From Streptomyces pilosus (lineage in GTDB: Bacteria > Actinomycetota > Actinomycetes > Streptomycetales > Streptomycetaceae): a DNA stretch of 64,000 nt. The notes under the pieces were generated by a model. It saw nothing but the letters and a program-made list of their open reading frames with translations, did no database searches and was not told the origin of the DNA. The stretch lies in contig NZ_BMTU01000011.1 in NCBI RefSeq assembly GCF_014649835.1, positions 1 through 64,000 on the forward strand, given 5' to 3'. Made by a program: the position numbers and the translations under genes. Below, one piece after another: positions 27,816-35,071 of the stretch (positions are counted from its first letter, which is position 1; each line of letters begins with the position of its first letter).

Positions 27816-29135
27816 ATGAGCACGACCCCTCCACCGAAGACCCTGACCGGCGAAGAACGCCCCGCGGCGCCCGGACTCCCCCGCGACGACGGGGCGTTCG
27901 GCTGGCTGCGGGCACTGGGGCCGCGCGGCCGACGTGCGTTCGGCGGCGCTTTCGGCGGGTATGCCCTGGATTCTTACGACTACTTCACGCTGCCGCTGAC
28001 CATGGTCGCGCTGTCCGCGTACTTCCACCTCGACAGCGGCCAGACCGGGCTGCTGACGACCGTCACCCTGGTGGTCTCCGCGGTCGGCGGCGCCCTCGCC
28101 GGCGTGCTGGCGGACCGGATCGGCCGGGTGAAGGCCCTGCTGCTGACCGTCATCACCTACGCGGTGTTCACGGTGGCCTGCGGGTTCGCGCCCAACTACG
28201 AGACGCTGCTGGTGTTCCGCGCGCTCCAGGGTCTCGGCTTCGGCGGCGAGTGGGCGGTCGGCGCGATCCTCGTCGCCGAGTACGCGAGTGCGCGGCACCG
28301 GGGACGCACCCTCGGCGCGGTCCAGAGTTCCTGGGCCGTGGGCTGGGCGCTGGCCGTGATCGTGTACACGGTGATCTTCTCGCTGGTCGACGACGACCTG
28401 GCCTGGCGCGTGATGTTCTGGACCGGCGCGCTGCCTGCGCTGCTCGTGGTGTGGGTGCGGCGCAGCGTGCGCGACGCGCCGCAGGCGGCCGCCGCGCGGG
28501 AGCGGAGTCCGCGCAGGGGTTCGTTCACGGCGCTCTTCGAACCGGACCGGCCGGGGTCGACGGGACTGCTGCGCACCACGCTGTTCGCCGTGCTGCTGTC
28601 CACCGGCGTCCAGGGCGGCTACTACACGCTCGCCACCTGGGTGCCCACGTACCTGAAGACGGAGCGCGGCCTGTCCGTCGTCGGCACCGGCGGCTATCTC
28701 ACCTTCCTCATCTCCGGCGCCTTCCTCGGCTACCTGACCGGCGGTCACCTCACCGACCGGCTCGGCCGCCGGCGCAACATCTGGCTGTTCGCCCTGCTGT
28801 CGGCGGTGTGCATCCTGGCGTACACGAACATCCCGAGCGGTGCCGGCACCCTGGTCCTGGTGCTCGGTTTCCCGCTGGGGTTCTGCATGTCGGCCATCTT
28901 CAGCGGCTTCGGCTCCTATCTGAGCGAGCTGTACCCGACGGCCGTGCGCGGCGCGGGACAGGGCTTCACCTACAACACCGGCCGCGCCGTGGGCGCCGTC
29001 TTCCCCACGACGGTCGGCTTCCTGGCCGACAGCTGGGGCGTGGGCGGGGCACTCGTGTTCGGCGCGGTCGGGTACGGCATAGCGGCCCTCGCGCTGCTGG
29101 GGCTGCCGGAGACGCGTGGGAAGGAGCTCGAGTGA
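27816..29135 (+). CDS. MFS carrier, metabolite:proton symporter type
   Basis: 439 residues from the ATG at 27816 (GAGG five bases upstream), with twelve predicted membrane segments. MFS signatures are present: GVLADRIGRVKALLL after segment 2 and GGHLTDRLGRRRN in the second half, plus FRALQGLGFGGEWAVGAILV, which is typical of the sialate/aromatic-acid (NanT/AAHS-like) carriers. Its stop overlaps the GTG of the next gene (GTGA), so it is translationally coupled to a 5-oxoproline operon. By context it may import 5-oxoproline, D-glutamate or a similar acid. That substrate is inference. Confidence 0.88.
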   Translation: MSTTPPPKTLTGEERPAAPGLPRDDGAFGWLRALGPRGRRAFGGAFGGYALDSYDYFTLPLTMVALSAYFHLDSGQTGLLTTVTLVVSAVGGALAGVLADRIGRVKALLLTVITYAVFTVACGFAPNYETLLVFRALQGLGFGGEWAVGAILVAEYASARHRGRTLGAVQSSWAVGWALAVIVYTVIFSLVDDDLAWRVMFWTGALPALLVVWVRRSVRDAPQAAAARERSPRRGSFTALFEPDRPGSTGLLRTTLFAVLLSTGVQGGYYTLATWVPTYLKTERGLSVVGTGGYLTFLISGAFLGYLTGGHLTDRLGRRRNIWLFALLSAVCILAYTNIPSGAGTLVLVLGFPLGFCMSAIFSGFGSYLSELYPTAVRGAGQGFTYNTGRAVGAVFPTTVGFLADSWGVGGALVFGAVGYGIAALALLGLPETRGKELE

Positions 29136-29977
29136 AACCCGCCGACGACCGCACACCGGCCGCCGTGGCCGACCGCCCCGTGGTGCTCGCCGACGAGCAC
29201 GCGGGCGAGTGGAGCCCGGGTGCGGCGCGCGCCCGCTTCCGGGAGGGTCTCGCGGGACCCACGGCCGGGGTGGCCGCGGGGCACACGCAGGCCAACCTCA
29301 TCTCGGTGCCCGCCGACTGGGCGTACGACATGCTGCTGTTCTGCCAGCGCAACCCCAAGGCCTGCCCCGTCCTGGACGTCACCGACGCCGGGTCGGCGGC
29401 CACCGTCCTCGCCACGGACGCGGACCTGCGCACCGACCTGCCCCGCTACCGGGTGTGGGAGCACGGCGAGCTGGTGGACGAGCCGACGGACGTACGGGCG
29501 CACTGGCGCGACGACCTGGTGTCGTTCCTGATCGGCTGCAGCTTCACGTTCGAATGGGCGCTGACGGCGGCGGGCGTCCCGGTCCGGCACCTTGAGCAGG
29601 GCCGCAACGTTCCCATGTATGTGACGAGTTGGCAGTGCCGCCCGGCGGGACGGCTGCGCGGTCCGATGGTGGTGTCCATGCGCCCGGTACCGCCCGGGCG
29701 GCTGTCCGCGGCGATCCGGGAGAGCAGCCTGCTGCCCGCGGTGCACGGCGGTCCGGTGCACTGCGGGGACCCCTTCGGGCTGGGCATCGACGACCTCGGG
29801 CGGCCCGACTTCGGCGATCCGGTGGACTTCGAGCCGGACGACATCCCGGTGTTCTGGGCCTGCGGGGTCACTCCGCAGGCCGCCGTGATGGCCTCCCGTC
29901 CGCCGTTCGCCCTCACCCACGCACCGGGGCAGATGTTCCTCACCGACGCCCGGGACGAGCAGTTCCGCGTGATGTGA
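29132..29977 (+). CDS. DUF1445 family protein, putative D-glutamate cyclase / hydro-lyase
   Basis: 281 residues, GTG start overlapping the carrier stop, AAGGAG at 5 bases. Family landmarks are GHTQANLISVPADWAYDM, FCQRNPKACPVLDVTD, LVSFLIGCSFTFEWAL, RNVPMYVT, and the C-terminal FWACGVTPQAAVMASRPPFA with HAPGQMFLTD. DUF1445 proteins are annotated as putative hydro-lyases. The mitochondrial D-glutamate cyclase DGLUCY, which converts D-glutamate to 5-oxo-D-proline, contains this domain. Placed directly before pxpABC, the likely role here is making or handling 5-oxoproline from D-glutamate. The activity of the bacterial stand-alone form is inferred. Confidence 0.82.
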   Translation: MKPADDRTPAAVADRPVVLADEHAGEWSPGAARARFREGLAGPTAGVAAGHTQANLISVPADWAYDMLLFCQRNPKACPVLDVTDAGSAATVLATDADLRTDLPRYRVWEHGELVDEPTDVRAHWRDDLVSFLIGCSFTFEWALTAAGVPVRHLEQGRNVPMYVTSWQCRPAGRLRGPMVVSMRPVPPGRLSAAIRESSLLPAVHGGPVHCGDPFGLGIDDLGRPDFGDPVDFEPDDIPVFWACGVTPQAAVMASRPPFALTHAPGQMFLTDARDEQFRVM

Positions 29978-30035
29978 CGGACGCGCCCGCACCCGGCACC
30001 CGGCCCTCGGCACGAACAGGAGAAGCGAGGAACCC

Positions 30036-30794
30036 ATGACCCCCATCGATCTGAACGCCGACCTCGGCGAGGGCTTCGGCCGCTGGCGGCTCACCGACGA
30101 CGAGCGGCTGCTGTCCGTGGTCACCAGCGCCAACGTGGCCTGCGGTTTCCACGCCGGTGACGCGGCCACGATGCGCCGGGTGTGCGAGCTCGCGGCCGAG
30201 CGCGGGGTGCGGATCGGCGCCCAGGTCTCCTACCGGGACCTCGCGGGGTTCGGGAGGCGCGCGATGGACGTGCCGCCCGGCGAGCTGGCGGCCGAAGTGG
30301 CCTACCAGATCGGCGCCCTGGAGGTGTTCGCCCGCGCGGCGGGCTCCCGCGTGGCCTACGTCAAGCCGCACGGGGCGCTCTACAACCGGGTCGTGCGCGA
30401 CGAGGAACAGGCCCGCGCCGTGGTCGACGGGGTGGTCCTGGCGGACGCCGGGCTGCCGGTGCTCGGCCTGCCCGGTTCCCGTCTGCTGGAGCTGGCCGGG
30501 AAGGCGGGCCTGCCGGTGGTCGAGGAGGCGTTCGCCGACCGGGCGTACACCGACGAGGGCACGCTGGTGCCGCGCCGTGAGGAGGGCGCCGTGGTCACCG
30601 ACCCGGAGCGGGTCGTGTCGCGCGCGCTGGACCTGGCCCGCCGCGGGGAGGTCGCCGCGCGGTCGGGGCGGCGTGTCGGGGTGCGGGCGCGTTCCCTGTG
30701 CCTGCACGGCGACACGCCCGGCGCGGTGGATCTGGCCCGGCGGGTCCGTGCGGCGCTGGAGGCGGCCGGGGTCCGGGTGGAGGCGTTCGCATGA
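30036..30794 (+). CDS. pxpA: 5-oxoprolinase subunit PxpA (LamB/YcsF family)
   Basis: 252 residues starting MTPIDLNADLGEGFGRW, the family signature, followed by SANVACGFHAGDAATM (metal-site histidine), VRIGAQVSYRDLAGFGRR, YVKPHGALYN and LCLHGDTPGAV. PxpA with PxpB and PxpC forms the prokaryotic ATP-dependent 5-oxoprolinase that opens 5-oxo-L-proline to glutamate. GAGGAACCC precedes the ATG at 30036. The last bases overlap the start of pxpB (ATGA). Confidence 0.95.
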   Translation: MTPIDLNADLGEGFGRWRLTDDERLLSVVTSANVACGFHAGDAATMRRVCELAAERGVRIGAQVSYRDLAGFGRRAMDVPPGELAAEVAYQIGALEVFARAAGSRVAYVKPHGALYNRVVRDEEQARAVVDGVVLADAGLPVLGLPGSRLLELAGKAGLPVVEEAFADRAYTDEGTLVPRREEGAVVTDPERVVSRALDLARRGEVAARSGRRVGVRARSLCLHGDTPGAVDLARRVRAALEAAGVRVEAFA

Positions 30795-31420
30795 GGGTGC
30801 TGCCCGTGGGCCGGGACGCCCTGCTCGTCGAGGTGTCCTCCGGCGACGAGGCGCAGGCGCTCCACGCGGAGCTGCTGCGGCGTCGCGCGGAGGGCTCACT
30901 GCGGGCCGGTGAGATCGTGCCCGCGGCCCGTACGGTGCTGCTCGACGGCGTGTCCGAACCCGGCCGGCTGGCCGCCGAACTGACCGCCCTGCGGCTGCCG
31001 CCCGTGCCCCCGCGGGCGGCGGAGACGGTCGAGATACCGGTGCGCTACGACGGTCCCGACCTGGCCGACGTCGCCGCGCACTGGGGGGTTCCCGCCGGGG
31101 AGGTGGCCCGTGTGCACGCGGCAGCCGTGTTCCGTGTCGCCTTCTGCGGCTTCGCGCCCGGTTTCGGCTACCTCACCGGTCTGCCGGCGCGCTACGACGT
31201 GCCGCGCAGGCCGACCCCGCGCACCGCCGTCCCGGCCGGGGCGGTGGCGCTGGCCGGCCCCTACACGGGGGTGTACCCGCGGTCGTCGCCGGGTGGCTGG
31301 CAGCTGATCGGCACCACCGACCTGGTGCTGTGGGACCCGGCGCGGGTTCCGGCGGCGGTGCTCACCCCCGGCACGCGCGTGCGTTTCGTCCCGGTGACGG
31401 CCTCGGAGCCGGCGGCATGA
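30791..31420 (+). CDS. pxpB: 5-oxoprolinase subunit PxpB (KipI family)
   Basis: 209 residues. Visible KipI-family segments are VLPVGRDALLVEV, VEIPVRYDGPDLADVA, VFRVAFCGFAPGFGYL (the family signature with Cys and FxPGFxYL), VPRRPTPRTAVPAGAVALAG and YPRSSPGGWQLIG. It starts in the ATGA overlap with pxpA and ends in the ATGA overlap with pxpC, so all three subunits should be made in equal amounts. The Bacillus relative KipI was first described as a kinase inhibitor, but the PxpABC complex is the general function. Confidence 0.95.
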   Translation: MRVLPVGRDALLVEVSSGDEAQALHAELLRRRAEGSLRAGEIVPAARTVLLDGVSEPGRLAAELTALRLPPVPPRAAETVEIPVRYDGPDLADVAAHWGVPAGEVARVHAAAVFRVAFCGFAPGFGYLTGLPARYDVPRRPTPRTAVPAGAVALAGPYTGVYPRSSPGGWQLIGTTDLVLWDPARVPAAVLTPGTRVRFVPVTASEPAA

Positions 31421-32286
31421 CGGACCGTGCGCTCGCCGTCGTACGGGCGGGAGCGCTGACCACGGTGCAGGACCGGGGCCGCCCCGGTCACGCCCATCTC
31501 GGCGTGCCCCGCTCCGGCGCGCTGGACGGGCCCGCGGCGGCCCTCGCGAACCGGCTGGCGGGCAACGCACCGGACGCCGCCGTACTGGAGACGACCCTCG
31601 ACGGCTGCTCCGTACGCCCCCGTTCGACGGTCACGGTGGCGGTCACCGGGGCGCCCTGCCCGGTCCGGGTGGACGGTCGCCCGGCCGCGTGGGGGGCGCC
31701 GGTGCGGGTGCGGGCCGGTTCCGTGCTGGACGTCGGGGCGGTGGTCCGCGGGGTGCGCTCCTACGTGGCGGTCTCCGGTGGGATCGCCGTCGAGCCGGTG
31801 CTCGGCAGCCGCTCCACGGACCTGCTCTCGGGCCTCGGCCCCGCTCCCCTCACGGACGGCGCCGTACTGCCGCTGGGACCGCCGCGGGAGGGCCACGGGG
31901 GTGTGGACGTCGCTCCGCAGCCCGCGCCCCCGGCCGTGCTCGTGCTGCGCGTCACGACCGGCCCGCGCGACGACTGGTTCACCCCGGAGGCGGTACGGCT
32001 CCTCACGTCGCGGACCTACCACGTGTCACCGGCGAGCAACCGCATCGCCCTGCGTACGGCCGGTCCCGCCCTGGAGCGGGCGAGGCGCGAGGAACTGCCC
32101 AGCGAGGGGATGATGCTGGGCGCGGTCCAGGTGCCGCCCGACGGCACCCCGGTGGTCTTCCTGGCCGACCACCCGACCACGGGGGGCTATCCGGTGATCG
32201 CGGTGGTCCACCGCGCCGACCTCCCGGCCGCCGCCCAGGCCCCGCCCGGCACCCCGCTCCGCTTCGTCGCCGTACGCCGCCGCTGA
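31417..32286 (+). CDS. pxpC: 5-oxoprolinase subunit PxpC (KipA family, biotin-dependent carboxylase-like fold)
   Basis: 289 residues from the ATG at 31417, which overlaps the pxpB stop by four bases. The signature VVRAGALTTVQDRGRPGHAH and GVPRSGALDGPAAALANRLAGN is at the N-terminus. SYVAVSGGIAVEPVLGSRST, VSPASNRIALRT, LPSEGMMLGAVQVP and ADHPTTGGYPVIAVV follow. All conserved blocks are intact. It is the last gene of the GntR-controlled operon; a two-part hairpin at 32299-32340 ends it. Confidence 0.95.
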   Translation: MTDRALAVVRAGALTTVQDRGRPGHAHLGVPRSGALDGPAAALANRLAGNAPDAAVLETTLDGCSVRPRSTVTVAVTGAPCPVRVDGRPAAWGAPVRVRAGSVLDVGAVVRGVRSYVAVSGGIAVEPVLGSRSTDLLSGLGPAPLTDGAVLPLGPPREGHGGVDVAPQPAPPAVLVLRVTTGPRDDWFTPEAVRLLTSRTYHVSPASNRIALRTAGPALERARREELPSEGMMLGAVQVPPDGTPVVFLADHPTTGGYPVIAVVHRADLPAAAQAPPGTPLRFVAVRRR

Positions 32287-32298
32287 GGCGCTGAGGGT

Positions 32299-32340
32299 CC
32301 CGAACGGCAGGTGGTCGGCGTCTTCGCCGGGCGGTTCGGG
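32299..32340. terminator. Two-part hairpin terminator after pxpC
   Basis: Outer arms CCCGAAC (32299-32305) and GTTCGGG (32334-32340) enclose an inner hairpin CGGCG-TCTT-CGCCG (32316-32329). It lies 12 bases after pxpC and faces the end of the opposing HEAT-repeat gene. Confidence 0.55.
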
Positions 32341-32408
32341 GGAGAGGGAGGGGCCGGGGGGACGGTGTCCCCACTCGTCCGGCCGGCGGGGCAGCCGCCG
32401 TGGGAGCC

Positions 32409-32446
32409 GGGCGCCGGGTGCCGGGTGCGGGGTGCGGGGTGCCGCG
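32409..32446. repeat. Short degenerate tandem repeat
   Basis: Units of 7-9 bases of the type gCCGGGTG and CGGGGTG follow each other five or six times just beyond the stop codon of the HEAT-repeat gene. This looks like slippage-prone low-complexity DNA without further structure. Confidence 0.5.
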
Positions 32447-32448
32447 GG

Positions 32449-33867
32449 TCACACGGCGGTCTCCTCGGGGCCGATCCGGCTGCGGACGGCGGTCTGGACC
32501 TCGGCCTCCTCGGCCGGGTCGGCGGCGAGCCTGCGCAGGCGGTCCACGACCCGGGTGTCGCCGGTCTCGGCGTGCCGGGCGGCGACCTCGCGCGTGGTCT
32601 CCTCGCAGTCCCACAGGCACTCGACGGCGAAGCCGGTGCCGAAGGAGGGGTCCGTCGCGGCGAGGGCGCGGGCGGCCCTGCCGCGCAGGTGGGAGGAGGC
32701 GGTCTCGCGGTAGATGTGCCGCAGGACCGGGGCGGCGCAGGCGATGCCGAGGCGTCCGGCGCCATCGACGAGGGTCCACAGGGTGGGGGCGTCGGGGCCT
32801 TCGCCCCGCACGGCCTCGCGAAGGGCCGCGAGGACCGGGTCGCGGTCCTGGAGACCGCCCCGGCAGGCGAGCACCCGGCCGGCCGCGGCGCCGAGCGGGT
32901 CGGGCCGGCGGACCCAGCCGCGCGCCCGGTCGACGGCCGCGAGACTGCGCATGCGTTCGAAGGCGTCGACGGCGGCTTCCACGACGGGCGCGGAGCCGGT
33001 GGCCACGGCGCGCTCGATCAGCGTCAGGGCGTCGGGGTCGTTGCTGTCGGCGAGGTACCGCAGGGCCGTGCAGCGGGCTCCCTCGGTGCCGTCCTCGGCG
33101 GCCCGGACGATCTCGGGCCGGTCCTCCGGGCCGGCCACGGCGGAGAGGCACCGGGCGGCCGGGACGTGGAGCGCGGCGCCGCGCTCCAGACCCTGCTCCG
33201 CCCATGCGAACACCGCCTGCACGCTCCAGCCGGGGCGCGGTCCGGTGGGACGCATCTGCCGCTGCCAGCGGTCGAAGCAGCCGGCCTCCTGGGCGGCGCG
33301 CACGCGGGTGGCGACCGACGGGCGCGGATCGTCGGCCCACAGCCGCCACGGCCGGGGCTCGAAGGCGTCGCGGACGGTGGCGGCCAGCTCGGCCTCCCCC
33401 TCGGCGTCGGTGGCGAACCGGGCGAGCACCGGGGTGGCGAGGGCGCGCAGGCCCGCGTCGTCGTCCCGGAGGGCCAGTTCGTCCAGGGCCCAGGCCCAGT
33501 TGGTGCCGTGGGCGGCGTACCTGCGCAGCAGTTCCAGGGCGTCCCGCCTGCCGTAGGAGGCGAGGTGTCCGAGGACGGCCAACGCGAGACCGGTGCGTGA
33601 CTCCTCGGTGTCGAGGACGTCCTCCGGATCGAAGAGGTGGGCCTCGACCGCGTCGAGCTCGCCGTGCAGATCGAGGTAGAGGCGGGCGTAGTAGAGGGAG
33701 CGGTTCTCCACCTGCCAGTCGTGGCGCGGGTCGCGCAGCACGCAGTGGTTCAGCGCCGCGAGCGCTTCGGGTCGCGGAGCGGTGAGCGCGTGCAGCGTGC
33801 CGTCGCCGCGGCCCCGCTGGAGCAGGCCGAGCAGCGTACCACTGGGCGCTATGACCGGATCGAACAT
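32449..33867 (-). CDS. HEAT-repeat protein
   Basis: 472 residues from the ATG at 33867. The whole protein is helical with repeated pairs such as PAARCLSAVAGPEDRPEIVRAAE, GARCTALRYLADSNDPDALTL, PVVEAAVDAFERMRSLAA and LRGRAARALAATDPSFG. The spacing is about 30-40 residues, the HEAT/PBS-lyase-repeat pattern. Such proteins are scaffolds for protein-protein contacts, and no catalytic residues stand out. The conserved N-terminus MFDPVIAPSGTLLGLLQRGRGDG is found in other Streptomyces as far as I recall. A 19-codon ORF with a ribosome binding site lies upstream at 33913-33972. The partner is unknown. Confidence 0.8.
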   Translation of the reverse strand: MFDPVIAPSGTLLGLLQRGRGDGTLHALTAPRPEALAALNHCVLRDPRHDWQVENRSLYYARLYLDLHGELDAVEAHLFDPEDVLDTEESRTGLALAVLGHLASYGRRDALELLRRYAAHGTNWAWALDELALRDDDAGLRALATPVLARFATDAEGEAELAATVRDAFEPRPWRLWADDPRPSVATRVRAAQEAGCFDRWQRQMRPTGPRPGWSVQAVFAWAEQGLERGAALHVPAARCLSAVAGPEDRPEIVRAAEDGTEGARCTALRYLADSNDPDALTLIERAVATGSAPVVEAAVDAFERMRSLAAVDRARGWVRRPDPLGAAAGRVLACRGGLQDRDPVLAALREAVRGEGPDAPTLWTLVDGAGRLGIACAAPVLRHIYRETASSHLRGRAARALAATDPSFGTGFAVECLWDCEETTREVAARHAETGDTRVVDRLRRLAADPAEEAEVQTAVRSRIGPEETAV

Positions 33868-33912
33868 GGGAAACAGCCTCACATCAAGCGTCGACGCAAC
33901 CGGGGACGTGCA

Positions 33913-33972
33913 TTACCTGGCCGCGTGACAACACGTCGGTGCGCCCGCCGTTTCCTGCTTGCTGTAGACCAT
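33913..33972 (-). CDS. Possible 19-residue peptide upstream of the HEAT-repeat gene
   Basis: An ATG at 33972 preceded by AGGGAG opens MVYSKQETAGAPTCCHAAR, then TAA. It ends 45 bases before the HEAT-repeat start on the same strand. The polar start, adjacent cysteines and a stop so close to the next gene fit a leader peptide or a small secreted or modified peptide. It could also be chance, since the only support is the ribosome binding site and position. Confidence 0.4.
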   Translation of the reverse strand: MVYSKQETAGAPTCCHAAR

Positions 33973-34167
33973 CTCTCCCTGCCTCTCGTCGGTGGCCCAT
34001 GCGGGCCGCGTCACGGCCCGCGCGGTGCGGCAACACCTGCCCAGCCATCGCGTCCGTGAATCACGTCGTCATGATGACCCGGCGGTCACATCCACCGCGA
34101 CCGAAATTTCGGCGGCCCTGTACCGCCTCCCCCGTTTTCCGTGTTTTCGCTGGTCGGAGCGTGTGGC

Positions 34168-34560
34168 TCAGCGCTCGCCGAACAGCTCGAGCAGTTCCGT
34201 GCGCTGGAACATCCGGGCCGTGTCGACGGCCGAGGGGGTGCCGGCGGACGGGTCGGCGCCGCCCTTCAGCAAGACCTCGATCACCGCGGTCTCGCCCTTG
34301 AAGACCGCCCCCGCGAGTGGAGTCTGACCGCGGTCGTTGACGCGGTCGGCGTCGGCGCCGCGCTCCAGCAGTGCGCGCACCGTGTCGGCGTGGCCGTGGT
34401 ACGCGGCGAGCATCACGAGCGCGTCGCCCCGGTCGTTGGTGAGGTTGGCCGGGACCCCGGCGTCGACGTAGGCCACGAGTTCCTCGGTCCGGCCGCGCCG
34501 GGCCAGGTCGAAGATCTTGGTCGCCAGCTCCACGACCTCGGGGTCGGGGGCATCGGTCAT
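34168..34560 (-). CDS. Ankyrin-repeat protein
   Basis: 130 residues, ATG at 34560 with AGGTGG upstream. Three ankyrin repeats can be read: VAYVDAGVPANLTNDRGDAL, VMLAAYHGHADTVRALLERGADAD-type, and TPLAGAVFKGETAVIEVLLKGGADP. The N-terminal helix VVELATKIFDLARRG caps them. No other domain is present. Small ankyrin proteins like this are widespread in Streptomyces and are assumed to be protein-binding modules. In-frame upstream starts exist but have no ribosome binding site. It is divergent from smeA. Confidence 0.88.
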   Translation of the reverse strand: MTDAPDPEVVELATKIFDLARRGRTEELVAYVDAGVPANLTNDRGDALVMLAAYHGHADTVRALLERGADADRVNDRGQTPLAGAVFKGETAVIEVLLKGGADPSAGTPSAVDTARMFQRTELLELFGER

Positions 34561-34704
34561 CGCCGGACCACCTCTCACTGCACGTGCTTCACGCATCGGG
34601 GAACGAACGGACGTCTGCGAGCGGTGCAGCGCCGTCCGGGTGAATCGCCAGCGTACTGGCTCGCGCCGCACATGACCGGATCCGCCCGAGGTAAAGATCA
34701 CGAC

Positions 34705-34768
34705 AGGCCCGTCCGGGGGTTTTCGCGAAGAATCCACCCGGTTGCACCTTTTATCGTATAGATACATT
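34705..34768 (+). promoter_or_regulatory. Probable smeA promoter region
   Basis: The most A/T-rich stretch of the window, with TTGCAC (34742-34747), TACATT (34763-34768, only 15 bases apart) and the small palindrome GTATAGATAC (34756-34765). Just upstream, CCGTCCGG with flanks at 34705-34720 partly resembles the BldM-WhiI heterodimer site, and smeA-sffA is a developmental target in Streptomyces as I recall. The exact promoter is not certain. Confidence 0.4.
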
Positions 34769-34822
34769 CTGTGATCCTGGAAGTACTCATGGTGACTGTC
34801 CCCGCGAACCAGGAGAACTCAC

Positions 34823-35017
34823 ATGATCATCTCGATTTCGTGCGTGGTGCTGCTCGGCGTCGTCGTCTTCATCTTCTTCCGCAAGGACGGGCTGAAGGCG
34901 TCGCACGCCCTGGTGGCGATGCTGTTCGGCTTCTACCTGGCCAGCACGGCCATCGCGCCGAGCATCAAGGCGGGCGGCGAGAGCCTCGCCGGCCTCCTGG
35001 GCGGGTTCAAATTCTGA
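34823..35017 (+). CDS. smeA: Small membrane protein SmeA (sporulation septum)
   Basis: 64 residues with an N-terminal membrane helix (ISISCVVLLGVVVFIFFRK) and a second hydrophobic stretch (HALVAMLFGFYLASTAIA), ending GESLAGLLGGFKF. Size, topology and the FtsK-like gene 54 bases downstream match the smeA-sffA operon of S. coelicolor. There SmeA localises to sporulation septa, recruits SffA and influences chromosome segregation and spore formation. AGGAG lies 8 bases before the ATG. Identification is from memory of the operon layout. Confidence 0.85.
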   Translation: MIISISCVVLLGVVVFIFFRKDGLKASHALVAMLFGFYLASTAIAPSIKAGGESLAGLLGGFKF

Positions 35018-35071
35018 CCCGCCCCCCTCACGCCCCGCCCGCCCGTACGCACCCCCCCTCTGGAGACAGCA

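Noticed and set aside
28760..31500. Possible JetD/MksG nuclease near the SMC-like operon
   Set aside because: All genes near it are accounted for by carrier, DUF1445 and pxp proteins; none has a TOPRIM-like motif.
32409..32446. CRISPR-like or regulatory repeat array
   Set aside because: The units are 7-9 bases, degenerate and without spacers, so this is low-complexity DNA.
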